NCBI GenBank assembly: GCA_900315775.1
Contig: ONAJ01000004.1
Span: 1-64,000, forward strand
Length of the DNA stretch: 64,000 nucleotides
Reading direction: 5' to 3'
From: an uncultured Prevotella sp.
GTDB lineage: Bacteria; Bacteroidota; Bacteroidia; Bacteroidales; Bacteroidaceae
The translations under genes were made by a program, and so were the position numbers. Shown here one piece after another: positions 1 to 7,343 of the stretch; position 1 is the first letter of the stretch; each line of letters starts with the position of its first letter. The notes under the pieces are model-generated. The model worked only from the letters and a program-made list of their open reading frames with translations. It had not been told where the DNA came from and searched no databases.

Positions 1-950
1 GTCTGTATGGTGTAGGCTGCCGACGAGGCGCCTTCGAAACACAGACTAACCATCTTCAGGTCGTAGTTCTTTCCTAAGTCGAGGGTGATGAATACGGTGT
101 AGTTCTTGTTGTCTGTGTTACCACGCAGCACACAAACACCGTCATTCTCTTTGCCGTCGAAGGCTTTGGCTATGGTTCCCGCCTCAGCCTCAGCGTTATA
201 GTCTATCACCTTGTCGGCACCAGCACGGTTTGTTCCTTCGTGTCCTAACACCACAACGCTGTTCGACGCCACTTCGTCTATCGTTGCTGTTATCGACGCC
301 TCGCCCTGCAGTGTCGGGGTGTACATATTACCTTCCACGCTTCCTGCTCCCACAGGACTGACGCTATACTCTGGCGCCTCCGTGTCAATAGGCATTCCGT
401 ATTGGTCGAAAGTAGCTACGGTGAGTGCTACCGATTTCCCTACCCTGCAGATATCTGCTGCCGACGACAGGGTTATCGACGCCAGACGAGCCGGCTGCTC
501 CTTGTAAATAGCAAACTCGTAGAAACTGTAACCGTATGCTGTGGCACGCTTAATACCCACAAACTTCACGTAACGTGCCGTCACCTCGTTGAAGTTGTAA
601 ATCTGATTAAGATTGGAAATCGACTCGTTGTCCTTCTCCACTACCGTTACGGCGTCGCTGAAGTCAGCATTGTTGCCGGCAACGATACGGAACGACTTGG
701 CGTAAGCGCCTTCCCAACGGATAACAATCATGTCGAAGGTCCTCGCCTCGCCAAGATCTACAGACCACCACTCGTCGTCGGTCTGTGCGGACTCCCAACG
801 TGTACCATTCTTTCCATCTACTGCCTTCGCCGCCGTATTATCACCATTCTGCGAACTTGCCGACGTCGCACAATTCAGTGCGAAGTTGGTCTGTGCAGAA
901 ACTCCAAGGCAGCAAAGCCACACTACAAATGTCAGTAATATTTGCTTCAT
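1..950 (-). CDS. Secreted discoidin (F5/8 type C) domain protein, N-terminal part; 3' end outside window
   Basis: The reading frame starts with ATG at 950 and stays open to the window edge, so only about 316 residues are seen. It begins with a signal peptide (MKQILLTFVVWLCCLGVSAQ). An F5/8 type C domain follows at roughly residues 22-150, with the motif DGKNGTRWES and the typical WWSVDLGE strand. Then comes an Ig-like (Big_2-type) stretch and the start of a second F5/8C domain. Such domains bind glycans or surface ligands. The order matches the secreted proteins at 7626-10172 and 10595-14338, so it is probably a paralogue with a T9SS tail beyond the edge. Its promoter carries a diverged copy of the regulon operator (1017-1033). 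No catalytic domain is visible in the part seen. Confidence 0.85.
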   Translation of the reverse strand, partial: MKQILLTFVVWLCCLGVSAQTNFALNCATSASSQNGDNTAAKAVDGKNGTRWESAQTDDEWWSVDLGEARTFDMIVIRWEGAYAKSFRIVAGNNADFSDAVTVVEKDNESISNLNQIYNFNEVTARYVKFVGIKRATAYGYSFYEFAIYKEQPARLASITLSSAADICRVGKSVALTVATFDQYGMPIDTEAPEYSVSPVGAGSVEGNMYTPTLQGEASITATIDEVASNSVVVLGHEGTNRAGADKVIDYNAEAEAGTIAKAFDGKENDGVCVLRGNTDNKNYTVFITLDLGKNYDLKMVSLCFEGASSAAYTIQ

Positions 951-976
951 GCTAGTAGTAACTAATTAATTTCGTG

Positions 977-1033
977 CAAATATACATATTATTATATGCT
1001 ACCTCCAACAAAACGACTACGCGAAAACCTCAC
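977..1033 (-). promoter_or_regulatory. Promoter with diverged regulon operator for the 950 gene
   Basis: On the + strand CAAATATA (977-984) is the complement of a TAnnTTTG -7 box. A 17-mer at 1017-1033 matches the regulon operator CCTCACAAAAACCTCAC at 13 of 17 positions: the promoter-distal half-site is intact and the promoter-proximal one is degraded. The 33-bp offset from the -7 box equals that at the other regulon promoters. Confidence 0.6.
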
Positions 1034-1056
1034 AAACCAAAATTTGCCACTTTTCA

Positions 1057-1167
1057 GTTTCGGACGGCGACAACGGTGAGTTTCACCGCCTGAAACCATT
1101 AGTTTCTCCGCTTGAAACTCAAGTGTCTCATTGAGAAACAACTCGCTTCACCGCCCGAAACTGGTGC
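1057..1167. repeat. Degenerate 22-bp tandem array of GTTTC...GAAAC units
   Basis: Four units of exactly 22 bases begin at 1080, 1102, 1124 and 1146, with a fifth, more diverged 23-base unit at 1057. A typical unit has the form GTTTC-ACCGCCT-GAAAC followed by a 4-5 base spacer, so each unit is itself a small inverted repeat. The array fills most of the gap between the partial discoidin gene and the toxin-antitoxin row. A related array with GGTTT...AAACC units lies at 59103-59212. The function is unknown. Confidence 0.75.
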
Positions 1168-1206
1168 ATGAAAGCATATTAATGAAATCTTTTATGGGAA
1201 AAAGTA

Positions 1207-1232
1207 AAGGGTGCAACCGAAGTCGCACCCTT
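1207..1232 (-). terminator. UUCG-capped terminator after the RelE/ParE-like module
   Basis: On the minus strand AAGGGTGCGAC pairs with GTTGCACCCTT around a TTCG tetraloop closed by C-G, the especially stable UUCG loop type. A T-rich stretch (TACTTTTTCCC) follows. It lies directly after the toxin stop codon (1234). The same hairpin recurs at 2890-2915 and, with a changed loop, at 3738-3763. Confidence 0.75.
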
Positions 1233-1233
1233 C

Positions 1234-1530
1234 TTAATCATGCATATTCTGTTTATGACATGCGTCACGCACAACAATTGTGTTTCCTTCTATAGTATAA
1301 GCATAGTACCAACTACCAGCATATGCCATATAATATTGCTTCCAACGAGTAATTAGCGGTCTGCGACGAAGTAGAGTGAGTTCAATCTGATATATAGAAC
1401 GTACAGCCTGACGTGCATTCCTAATCAAGTCCTCTTCATCGAATGTATGCTGGTATTTACGGGCAACATTACGATAGAATGACCAAATCTTTTGCGCAGC
1501 CCGCGGTTTAACAATATAGTTATACTGCAT
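1234..1530 (-). CDS. RelE/ParE-superfamily toxin-like protein
   Basis: A 98-residue basic protein. It has an N-terminal helical part (VKPRAAQKIWSFYRNVA), a middle rich in Arg (LLRRRPLITRWKQYYMAYAG) and a C-terminal beta strand set ending WYYAYTIEGNTIVVRDACH. This resembles the helix-helix-beta layout of RelE/ParE toxins, which cleave ribosome-bound mRNA or poison gyrase. I see no diagnostic catalytic set that would separate RelE from ParE activity. The start overlaps the end of the upstream small gene by 11 bases, the usual antitoxin-first order. An inactive relative or another small nuclease-like fold cannot be ruled out. Confidence 0.65.
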   Translation of the reverse strand: MQYNYIVKPRAAQKIWSFYRNVARKYQHTFDEEDLIRNARQAVRSIYQIELTLLRRRPLITRWKQYYMAYAGSWYYAYTIEGNTIVVRDACHKQNMHD

Positions 1531-1771
1531 GGTGAGCGGTATAGATAGAATGTATATCTGAAACTATCATATCCTCTAATTCATCCGGAGTGAGGTCTTT
1601 TGTGATAGGTGTTAAAGTGGGATCAATTTCAAAAAGAGAGGCATCAGAACTATTGACAAGGAGGTTGTCGTCTGTTTCAACCTGAGTAAACAGACCCGAG
1701 CTCAACAATGCAGCTAACTTCTCCATAGCTACCTTGTCTTTGTCGTTATAAGATAGAGTTATAGTACACAT
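1520..1771 (-). CDS. Putative antitoxin of the RelE/ParE-like pair
   Basis: 83 residues from the ATG at 1771 (MCTITLSYNDKDKVAMEKLA). An AGAAGAA stretch just upstream could serve as ribosome binding site. A further in-frame upstream ATG would add 11 very basic residues and is less likely. The N-terminal half looks like a short beta strand plus helix. The C-terminal half is acidic (TPDELEDMIVSDIHSIYTAHH), as expected for a toxin-wrapping tail. It overlaps the downstream toxin gene by 11 bases. Its promoter is the CAAAGATA box at 1802-1809 inside the repeated spacer. The family is not recognised by name; the role is inferred from size, order and overlap. Confidence 0.6.
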   Translation of the reverse strand: MCTITLSYNDKDKVAMEKLAALLSSGLFTQVETDDNLLVNSSDASLFEIDPTLTPITKDLTPDELEDMIVSDIHSIYTAHHAV

Positions 1772-1793
1772 AATTCTTCTATTTTTTCTTTTT

Positions 1794-1848
1794 CTTTGTT
1801 GCAAAGATAAATCCTTCTTTTTAATTCTCCAAATGTTTTATGGGAAAA
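1794..1848 (-). promoter_or_regulatory. Promoter inside a 55-bp copy of the toxin-antitoxin spacer repeat
   Basis: The + strand carries CAAAGATA (1802-1809) and, 20 bases further, CAAA (1830-1833). Read on the minus strand this is TTTG-N20-TATCTTTG, a good Bacteroidota promoter for the antitoxin gene starting at 1771. The 55 bases are identical to part of the 195-bp repeat at 2742-2936. Confidence 0.7.
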
Positions 1849-2080
1849 TAAAAAAAACATGGCTCACCCTTTAGGGCGAAAGCTTGTGAGCCATACAAGA
1901 AAAAACTGAAAATTAGCGGCTTCCGTAATTTTCAGCTACATCCTATCCCCATATAGGGGGAGGCTTGGTTGGGGGTGGATGTTTCTTTGGTTCCTTTTCT
2001 TTGCGCCAAAGAAATGAACAAATAAAGTTTATTCGACGGAATATAAAAAGGGTGGGAGATTTTCAAAAATTAATTAATAA
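1849..2080. other. Non-coding spacer with two strong hairpins and a GC-rich dispersed palindrome
   Basis: No gene is seen. Hairpin 1 (1859-1894) pairs ATGGCTCAC with GTGAGCCAT. Hairpin 2 (1906-1935) pairs CTGAAAATTA with TAATTTTCAG. Next, 1945-1978 has a GC-rich palindrome (TATCCCC ATAT AGGGGGA) followed by GGCTTGGTTGGGGGTGG. Its reverse complement matches the insertion in the pseudouridine synthase gene at 42210-42240. The hairpins could end transcription of the HepT/MntA operon. Confidence 0.6.
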
Positions 2081-2449
2081 TTATTTCTTCTCCCACTCAT
2101 CCCATTCTATTGTAGAAAGATAATTAACGATATGCTCCTTAAGTTCCACTATTTCACTATGAATAGCAGCCCACACCGTATCATTATCCACACGAAAATA
2201 TTCATGAACAAGGAAATTGCGCATTCCTGAAATATCACGCCAAGCAACTTCTGGGTGTGCTTCTTTGAATGAAGCGCTAAGCATATTTGCTGCTTCACCA
2301 ATAATTTCTATGTTCTTAACTATACCATAATAACGTAACACATCAGACTCTAACTCCTCACGTGACAAGTTTCCTGCATACTTTTGTAGGCGTTCTATAG
2401 CCTGCAGCATATGCTCCAATCGAGTTCTGTCTCTAAGCGGCTCTCTCAT
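2081..2449 (-). CDS. hepT: HepT-like ribonuclease toxin (DUF86)
   Basis: 122 residues, all-helical, of the HEPN superfamily. It carries the RX4HXY motif as RNFLVHEY (about residues 78-85), the RNase active site of HepT toxins. The preceding helix has the usual IEIIGEAANMLS stretch. The gene overlaps the upstream nucleotidyltransferase gene by 17 bases, the standard MntA-HepT arrangement. In characterised systems MntA modifies a tyrosine of the toxin motif with AMP groups and so silences it; the tyrosine is present here. All key residues are intact, so an active toxin is likely. Confidence 0.88.
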   Translation of the reverse strand: MREPLRDRTRLEHMLQAIERLQKYAGNLSREELESDVLRYYGIVKNIEIIGEAANMLSASFKEAHPEVAWRDISGMRNFLVHEYFRVDNDTVWAAIHSEIVELKEHIVNYLSTIEWDEWEKK

Positions 2450-2726
2450 AAATCAATATTTTATCACGGTCAACACTTTTACGAGCAAAGGGTAACAATC
2501 CTTTTTCTGTAACAAGATCTACCTTTAAATTCAGTAGTTCCTGAAGATCAAGTAGCATTCCACTAAGTTTAAATAAACCAACCATTTCGTCAGGAACGAT
2601 TAATATGTCAACATCACTATTTTCTGTCTGCTCACCTCGGGCAAAGGAGCCAAAGAGCCATGCCTTCAAAACCGGTTGCGTCTTGAAGTACTCCGCTATT
2701 TGTTTTGTCATTGTTTGTGTGCTCAT
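2433..2726 (-). CDS. mntA: MntA-like minimal nucleotidyltransferase antitoxin
   Basis: 97 residues with the minimal nucleotidyltransferase signature GSFARGEQTENSDVD, an exact GSX10DXD motif at about residues 26-40. The two aspartates bind metal for AMP transfer. The size and partner gene (HepT, overlapping by 17 bases) fit the MntA antitoxins that inactivate HepT by adding AMP to its active-site tyrosine. The start at 2726 lies 30 bases from the -7 box CAAAGATA (2756-2763, + strand), which has a CAAA -33 element at 2783-2786 with a 19-base spacer. Confidence 0.87.
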   Translation of the reverse strand: MSTQTMTKQIAEYFKTQPVLKAWLFGSFARGEQTENSDVDILIVPDEMVGLFKLSGMLLDLQELLNLKVDLVTEKGLLPFARKSVDRDKILIYERAA

Positions 2727-2741
2727 AGTCTGTGATGATTA

Positions 2742-2936
2742 TTTTTTCTCCGCTGCAAAGATACGAAAAGTCGAGAGCAGAACAAAATAAACTCGTTTAT
2801 TTTTTATGCCGAGACGGAGTATCTTCGCAACTTTGTTGCAAAGATAAATCCTTCTTTTTAATTCTCCAAATGTTTTATGGGAAAAAGTAAAGGGTGCAAC
2901 CGAAGTCGCACCCTTCACCCAAATCTATACACTTAA
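2742..2936. repeat. 195-bp direct repeat, copy A: terminator plus promoters between toxin-antitoxin modules
   Basis: About 97% identical to 3590-3784 with no length change; I count five base differences. It contains, for the minus strand, two promoters (-7 boxes at 2756-2763 and 2839-2846, each with CAAA 19-20 bases away) and the UUCG terminator of the PIN module (2890-2915). It therefore separates two modules as a ready-made spacer. It ends overlapping the PIN gene's stop codon. Confidence 0.9.
2890..2915 (-). terminator. UUCG-capped terminator after the PIN toxin gene
   Basis: Same hairpin as at 1207-1232: an 11-bp stem (one G-T pair) with a TTCG loop on the minus strand. It starts 17 bases beyond the PIN gene stop and is followed by a T-rich tract. 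Confidence 0.8.
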
Positions 2937-3355
2937 TTGTCTCCTGTTGTTAATTCTCTACTAAAATCCTTAAGCCTTATAATTTCAATCTTAGGGAATG
3001 GAATTGTTTTTAATACATTAAAATGACTATCCTCAGTAACAATATAGTCTGCATTAGCAACTATAGCACAATCAACGAACTTATTATCATCAACATCTGC
3101 CTCAATTAGGCCAAACCGAAATTGAGCATCTACTCTTAAAACGTTGTTGGCACGCAATATCGTCTCTATAGCGATTCTTGCCGCAACTGGAGACACATGA
3201 GAGGCAATTATTTCCTCGTATTCTTCCAGAATATCATTTGAAACACACAAAACGTACTTTTCTTGAAGAAAACTCTCCCAGACGTTATAGTATTTATTTC
3301 TCCTGGATAAAGACTGAAGGAGACAATTGGTGTCAAGGACTACATACCTGTTCAT
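2933..3355 (-). CDS. PIN-domain ribonuclease toxin
   Basis: 140 residues of the PIN superfamily (COG1569-like 'putative toxin of TA system'). The first acidic residue sits in VVLDTNCLL (Asp8). Further conserved acids lie in ILEEYEEII, the DVDDNKFVDCAIVANADYIVTEDSHF region (positions about 90-115) and the end of that segment. These coordinate metal for RNA cleavage in this family. The gene follows its partner after a one-base gap (3357 to 3355) and is followed by the UUCG terminator. All expected acidic positions appear present. Confidence 0.82.
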   Translation of the reverse strand: MNRYVVLDTNCLLQSLSRRNKYYNVWESFLQEKYVLCVSNDILEEYEEIIASHVSPVAARIAIETILRANNVLRVDAQFRFGLIEADVDDNKFVDCAIVANADYIVTEDSHFNVLKTIPFPKIEIIRLKDFSRELTTGDN

Positions 3356-3356
3356 A

Positions 3357-3581
3357 TTAGCACTTATATGGTGTCCTCATGTGTTCCTTTTTCCAACCAG
3401 CGACGACTTCATCCGAAAGAGTTCCATCCTCCCACAGTTTATCTATTTCATTCTGCAGACGTTCGTTAAGGAACTGCACAATTACGGCTTTCAACGCCTT
3501 CACGTCTTCATCGTTGTTAATGCATGAAAGCATATTAATGATTTCATACTGAGCCGTAGTAATATTACTCAACTGTTTCAT
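3357..3581 (-). CDS. Putative antitoxin partner of the PIN toxin
   Basis: 74 residues from the ATG at 3581 (MKQLSNITTAQYEIINMLSC). A start further upstream would run into the promoter box at 3604-3611, so the shorter form is chosen. The protein is mostly helical and mixed in charge, ending GWKKEHMRTPYKC. Its place one base before a PIN gene and its size suggest the antitoxin. A 21-base piece of this gene (3521-3541) occurs unchanged at 1165-1185, next to a fragment of the spacer repeat, which points to past rearrangement between the modules. Confidence 0.65.
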   Translation of the reverse strand: MKQLSNITTAQYEIINMLSCINNDEDVKALKAVIVQFLNERLQNEIDKLWEDGTLSDEVVAGWKKEHMRTPYKC

Positions 3582-3589
3582 TTTTATTC

Positions 3590-3784
3590 TTTTTTCTCCG
3601 CTGCAAAGGTACGAAAAGTCGAGAGCAGAACAAAATAAACTCATTTATTTTTTATGCCGAGACGGAGTATCTTCGCAACTTTTTTGCAAAGATAAATCCT
3701 TCTTTTTAATTCTCCAAATGTTTTAGGGGAAAAAGTAAAGGGTGCAACAGAAGTCGCACCCTTCACCCAAATCTATACACTTAA
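3590..3784. repeat. 195-bp direct repeat, copy B: terminator plus promoters
   Basis: Near-identical partner of 2742-2936. It supplies the promoter of the PIN operon (CAAAGGTA at 3604-3611 and CAAA at 3631-3634, 19-base spacer, + strand letters). It also holds the terminator hairpin 3738-3763 for the small peptide gene beyond it. Here the hairpin loop reads TTCT instead of TTCG, so the special tetraloop is lost. Confidence 0.9.
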
Positions 3785-3794
3785 CATTATTCAC

Positions 3795-3971
3795 TTACTC
3801 TTCTTCACCCCAGATAGATCCAGAAGAGATTTCGGTCTCTTTGCCGTCAGCGAAACCCGATGTCTTTACTTCGTCGCTTACAGTAATGGATCGTTGACCG
3901 CTAGCTCCCTGCATCAGAACAGGTTCAACTGTCACAACTTCAACTGCGGGAATTACATATTGTTTTTTCAT
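3795..3971 (-). CDS. 58-residue acidic peptide of the MKK-YxxP family
   Basis: ATG at 3971, stop at 3795-3797. The peptide begins MKKQYVIPAVEVVTVE, has LMQGASG in the middle and ends SSGSIWGEEE. It lies 19 bases after the stop of the 921-residue secreted protein and before the terminator in repeat B, so the two are probably cotranscribed. Size, N-terminus, the M-x-x-[AS]-S/SG midpoint and acidic, Trp-containing end match the peptides at 10364-10558 and 14560-14754, which also follow large secreted proteins. No signal peptide is visible. Function unknown; small proteins starting this way are common in Bacteroidales and usually left as hypothetical. Confidence 0.75.
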   Translation of the reverse strand: MKKQYVIPAVEVVTVEPVLMQGASGQRSITVSDEVKTSGFADGKETEISSGSIWGEEE

Positions 3972-3990
3972 TGTTTTACGTCCTCCCTCA

Positions 3991-6756
3991 TTATTTAATT
4001 ATTACTTTCTTACCATTCACAATATAGAGGCCCTTAGTAGGATGAGCTACGCGCTGACCAGCGAGGTTATATACCGCACCGTCCATTACGTTTATCTCAC
4101 CATTAGCATCGATTGTACCGATCTTTGTTGTTTCATCATCAGCATCAACGAAGACGGCATAACCCTTACCCTCTGCAGCGCCTGTAACACCTGTTAGGTA
4201 TGCGCGGAATGTTCCAACCTTTATACCATTACCTTTATAGAATGTACCGCTAGAGAGGATATACTGAGATCCATCGGTGGTCAATACATCATAATTGGCG
4301 TGTAATGTTGCTCCACTATTTACAACTGTACCTGGGGTTTTCATGTCAAGAGCTTCAGTAGGCTTTTGATTGAACGAAATTGATGTTGCTGTTGTAGCAT
4401 GAAGTACATAAGGAGTATTCTTAACTAATGTTGTAATGTCTGATTTTGTAAATGTAATTGTATGTTCACTGTCATCATAATCACTGAAAGTATAAACCTC
4501 AACATTTTCAGGGACCTCAACTGCAGTAGGGAAGCTGAATGTCACGTATGAGTCAGCAGCTAAATTGCGACTATATTGCATAACGACATCATTGTCATTT
4601 GCATAAAGATGACCTGTATACAAAGGCTTGTTGTCGACAAAAGTCACAGTCTGTGGAGTTTCTCCATTCTTTGGGAATGCTATCCAAGCACCATTTGATA
4701 CATAGCATAAATTTTTAGTGCCTGCTAAAAAGTTTACATAAGACTGATTTACCATAACTACACCATTATCACTTTGTGTTGTTATTACGCCTGTTTCACT
4801 ATCTATCTTAGCTGCCCTAAGATCAAATAACTTAACATTTGCATAAGCTGTAACGTTCAGATCGCTTTTTTTCGTTGAATTAAAAGGTCCTGTTACCTGC
4901 ACTGTACCATCGGTTTCAACAACACAATATGGTAATGTGTAGCTGGCTTCCACGGTAGAAAAATATGCATTTGTCACAAGTATTTCTGCATCTTTTGTGG
5001 GTCGGAAATCGAACTTAATGAAATCAGCGTCGCCTTCTGCCGTGATAGTTGTATTTGTGGCAGCCGCTACATCATATTCTATGCTGTTCCAGCCAGGAAC
5101 CAACGCGACAGCTTGTTTGCTTAGACCTTTGCCTGACGTTATATTAAGTGTACCAATAGCTTTGGCTGTGGAATATACGTCTACGTGTAACTTTTTGGCA
5201 GCAGAGAAATCCGTATCAGTTTTAGGTTTAAAATAGAAAATACCTACATCCTTTGCATGCAAAGCTTTAATATTGGGAGATTCTGACTTGATGAAAGTTA
5301 AATCACCCAGATTTTTATATCCGCCATCCCAACCTTCATCGGCTACCTTTACATCATTTGCATCTGTAGACATACTTATTACAATGTTTGATGGATCATC
5401 TGTGATAGAAGGGATTTCGTCATAACCGATGAAATACAAATCCTTTGAAAGAGTAGTAGTACCGTCTGATATCTGCAGAGTATAAGTTCCAGCTCCAGAA
5501 GCGGCACCGAAGGTAAGGGTTAAGCCACTATTTTCTGCACCTACAGGTTTTTTGTTATCCTTCCAAGAAAGTGTAAGTTCATCGTCGTAGGGGTCGCCAT
5601 CTTGATTAAGTGCAGTAACTACTACGCCTCCTTTTCCTTCTGTTGCACTAAAAACATATTGTGGCAATGAAATGCTACTTAATATTTGGAGTGCATGTAC
5701 TGTTATAGAGATTCCGGCAGAAGACTTTCCTCCTGCAGTAGCAGTAAGGGTAGCTGTTCCCTCTGTTGTGGCATTAAACGTCTCATTGGCAACATTTCCT
5801 ATAGATGAAACGTCGCTCCAAGAAATTATTCCTGTAGGAATTTCTTCTGATGAAGAATTATAGCCTATAACAGAAAGTGCTATATTTTTTCCCACATTAG
5901 TAGTTGTATGATTTTTATATGCACTAAGAGTTATACTATTTAGAGTTTCACCAGAATAGTCGAGATTATAAACTTCGAATTCCCAGAAACTATAGCCATA
6001 GAGACCTCCATCGCCCTTAGTTAAACCTTGAAAGCGCACATATTGTGCCGTCACTGGTTCATTCAACACAACAGAAATATAGGTTCCATCTCCATTCTTA
6101 CCCCACACGTGTTTGCGAGTTGTCCATGTATTACCATCGTCAGATGTTTGAATATCAAATGCCAGACCTGGAGAATAAGTGTGATTCATAGCTCCTTCAC
6201 ACAAAATTTTGATTGTATTAAATGTGTGTGCTACTGCCCATCCTACTTGATACCATTCTGTATCCGTTCCACCATTAGATCCCCAACGAGTGTTATTATT
6301 TCCGTCATTTGATAGGTGTGCATCACCGTATGCATACGATGCCGTTGCTGTGCCTAATAGCGAAAGGTTAGTGGTGGTATAGGCAGTAGATTTATTATTC
6401 TCATGATTCGGCCAGGAAGAACCACCATGGTATGAGTTTATAACATAAATTGTATTGTCTGCTACAATATCGTAATCATCAGTCTGGTTCCACATATTGT
6501 CCCAGTCCTTCACGTTCTCATTATTTCCTCGAGTAAACAATATCTTTGTGCAGTCATCTGGTATTGTAGCCTTGTAACAATTGGTGCCACCATCTACAGG
6601 TTCCATATCATAGAATGCAGCAGTAGTAGAGCCACCCCAAGCATAGGCAGCGAAGGACCCCGGGTCCCAGACACCAAGTTTCAAATACACCGTTTTTTCA
6701 GCCCACGCTCCCGTCCAGAGGAACAGGGCAAAGATAAATAATAATAATTTTTTCAT
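3991..6756 (-). CDS. Secreted multi-modular glycan-binding protein with T9SS tail (921 aa)
   Basis: Signal peptide (1-19, ending WTGAWA). Then a starch-binding-like module (about 20-118, with YAWGG, the IPDDCTKILFTRGN strand and WNQTDDYDI) resembling CBM26-type domains. An F5/8 type C domain follows (about 130-268, SNDGNNNTRWGSNGG), then two Ig-like stretches, a beta-sandwich module like that in the GH16 protein (about 450-610), a long beta-rich part, and a T9SS tail (YNLAGQRVAHPTKGLYIVNG). No glycosidase active site is seen, so a surface binding role is inferred. Transcription starts from its own operator-bearing promoter (6828-6883), and an acidic peptide gene follows. Confidence 0.82.
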   Translation of the reverse strand: MKKLLLFIFALFLWTGAWAEKTVYLKLGVWDPGSFAAYAWGGSTTAAFYDMEPVDGGTNCYKATIPDDCTKILFTRGNNENVKDWDNMWNQTDDYDIVADNTIYVINSYHGGSSWPNHENNKSTAYTTTNLSLLGTATASYAYGDAHLSNDGNNNTRWGSNGGTDTEWYQVGWAVAHTFNTIKILCEGAMNHTYSPGLAFDIQTSDDGNTWTTRKHVWGKNGDGTYISVVLNEPVTAQYVRFQGLTKGDGGLYGYSFWEFEVYNLDYSGETLNSITLSAYKNHTTTNVGKNIALSVIGYNSSSEEIPTGIISWSDVSSIGNVANETFNATTEGTATLTATAGGKSSAGISITVHALQILSSISLPQYVFSATEGKGGVVVTALNQDGDPYDDELTLSWKDNKKPVGAENSGLTLTFGAASGAGTYTLQISDGTTTLSKDLYFIGYDEIPSITDDPSNIVISMSTDANDVKVADEGWDGGYKNLGDLTFIKSESPNIKALHAKDVGIFYFKPKTDTDFSAAKKLHVDVYSTAKAIGTLNITSGKGLSKQAVALVPGWNSIEYDVAAATNTTITAEGDADFIKFDFRPTKDAEILVTNAYFSTVEASYTLPYCVVETDGTVQVTGPFNSTKKSDLNVTAYANVKLFDLRAAKIDSETGVITTQSDNGVVMVNQSYVNFLAGTKNLCYVSNGAWIAFPKNGETPQTVTFVDNKPLYTGHLYANDNDVVMQYSRNLAADSYVTFSFPTAVEVPENVEVYTFSDYDDSEHTITFTKSDITTLVKNTPYVLHATTATSISFNQKPTEALDMKTPGTVVNSGATLHANYDVLTTDGSQYILSSGTFYKGNGIKVGTFRAYLTGVTGAAEGKGYAVFVDADDETTKIGTIDANGEINVMDGAVYNLAGQRVAHPTKGLYIVNGKKVIIK

Positions 6757-6827
6757 AATTGTTTTGTAACTGTTTTGTTATTGTTTTGTTAAAAGTTTTC
6801 ATACATGCCAATTAGATTTTGGCGCGG

Positions 6828-6883
6828 CAAAATTACGTACATTATTAATATAAGGGACATTTTTCACCTCACAAAAACCTCAC
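6828..6883 (-). promoter_or_regulatory. Regulon promoter with exact operator for the 921-aa protein gene
   Basis: CAAAATTA (6828-6835) is the -7 box of the minus-strand promoter. CCTCACAAAAACCTCAC at 6867-6883 is an exact operator (GTGAGG-TTTTT-GTGAGG in the sense of transcription), 32 bp upstream of the -7 box. No CAAA -33 element sits at the normal distance, as expected for an activator-dependent promoter. Confidence 0.75.
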
Positions 6884-6961
6884 ATTGTAAAGAATGTGGG
6901 GAAAAGGAGGGGGAAATGCAATCCTTACTGAACGAGGAATATGAATATTTTTCTTTATATG

Positions 6962-6993
6962 TTTGGAGATTAAAGGGGAAACACGTAACTTTG
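6962..6993 (+). promoter_or_regulatory. Bacteroidota promoter of the DUF3791 cluster
   Basis: TTTG (6962-6965), a 20-base spacer, TAACTTTG (6986-6993): a full match to the -33/-7 consensus. It supports the ATG at 7014 as start rather than the GTG at 7008, which would leave almost no leader. Confidence 0.8.
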
Positions 6994-7013
6994 CAGGGAA
7001 AACATAAGTGATT

Positions 7014-7229
7014 ATGAGAACAGAGCATTTAGATTTTGTAACTTTCTGTGTGGGTAGCTTATCTGATGCACTTAACAAAAGTGCATCACAGGTATATGGC
7101 GACTTGCGCTCTTCGGGAGTACTCAACGACTACATTTTGCCCTGTTACGATGTATTGCATACCTTCAGCAAAGAATACCTTGTTGAGGAATTAGTAGAAG
7201 TATTAAAAGAGAGGGGGGCTTTAGCATGA
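7014..7229 (+). CDS. DUF3791 family small protein (first copy)
   Basis: 71 residues from ATG 7014 (MRTEHLDFVTFCVGSLSDAL). It has the features I recall for DUF3791: an opening helix ending in FC.ESLA/FCVGSL, a helix-turn-helix-like middle (NKSASQVYGDLRSSGVLNDYI) and the signature PCYDVLHTFSKEYLVEEL. DUF3791 genes commonly sit beside DUF3990 genes, whose products belong to an ADP-ribosyltransferase-like group, an arrangement that looks like antitoxin plus toxin. Here the stop overlaps the start of a DUF3990 remnant (ATGA). The antitoxin role is an inference from context. Confidence 0.72.
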   Translation: MRTEHLDFVTFCVGSLSDALNKSASQVYGDLRSSGVLNDYILPCYDVLHTFSKEYLVEELVEVLKERGALA

Positions 7230-7342
7230 AACTTTTTCACGCATCTACAATATGTATAGAAAAGCCTAATCATCAATTGTGTATTTTAAATGGATTAATG
7301 ATTGACAAACATCTTCATTTCATAAAAGCAGAAAGGGCATAA
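7226..7342 (+). pseudogene. Internally deleted DUF3990 (putative ADP-ribosyltransferase-like toxin) remnant, 38 aa
   Basis: An open frame of 38 codons that starts in the previous stop (ATGA) and ends one base before the next gene. Residues 1-15 (MKLFHASTICIEKPN) match the start of DUF3990 proteins. The rest (HQLCILNGLMIDKHLHFIKA) matches their C-terminal end. The central roughly 100 residues, including the presumed catalytic core, are missing. The joint falls at EKPN, a string that I recall occurring in both parts of full-length members, so an in-frame deletion between short matches is likely. The product, if made, cannot be an active enzyme. Confidence 0.65.
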
Positions 7343-7343
7343 T

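Noticed and set aside
1849-2080. Insertion sequence or transposon relic between toxin modules
   Set aside because: No transposase fragment, no paired terminal repeats and no target duplication; only hairpins and a dispersed palindrome.
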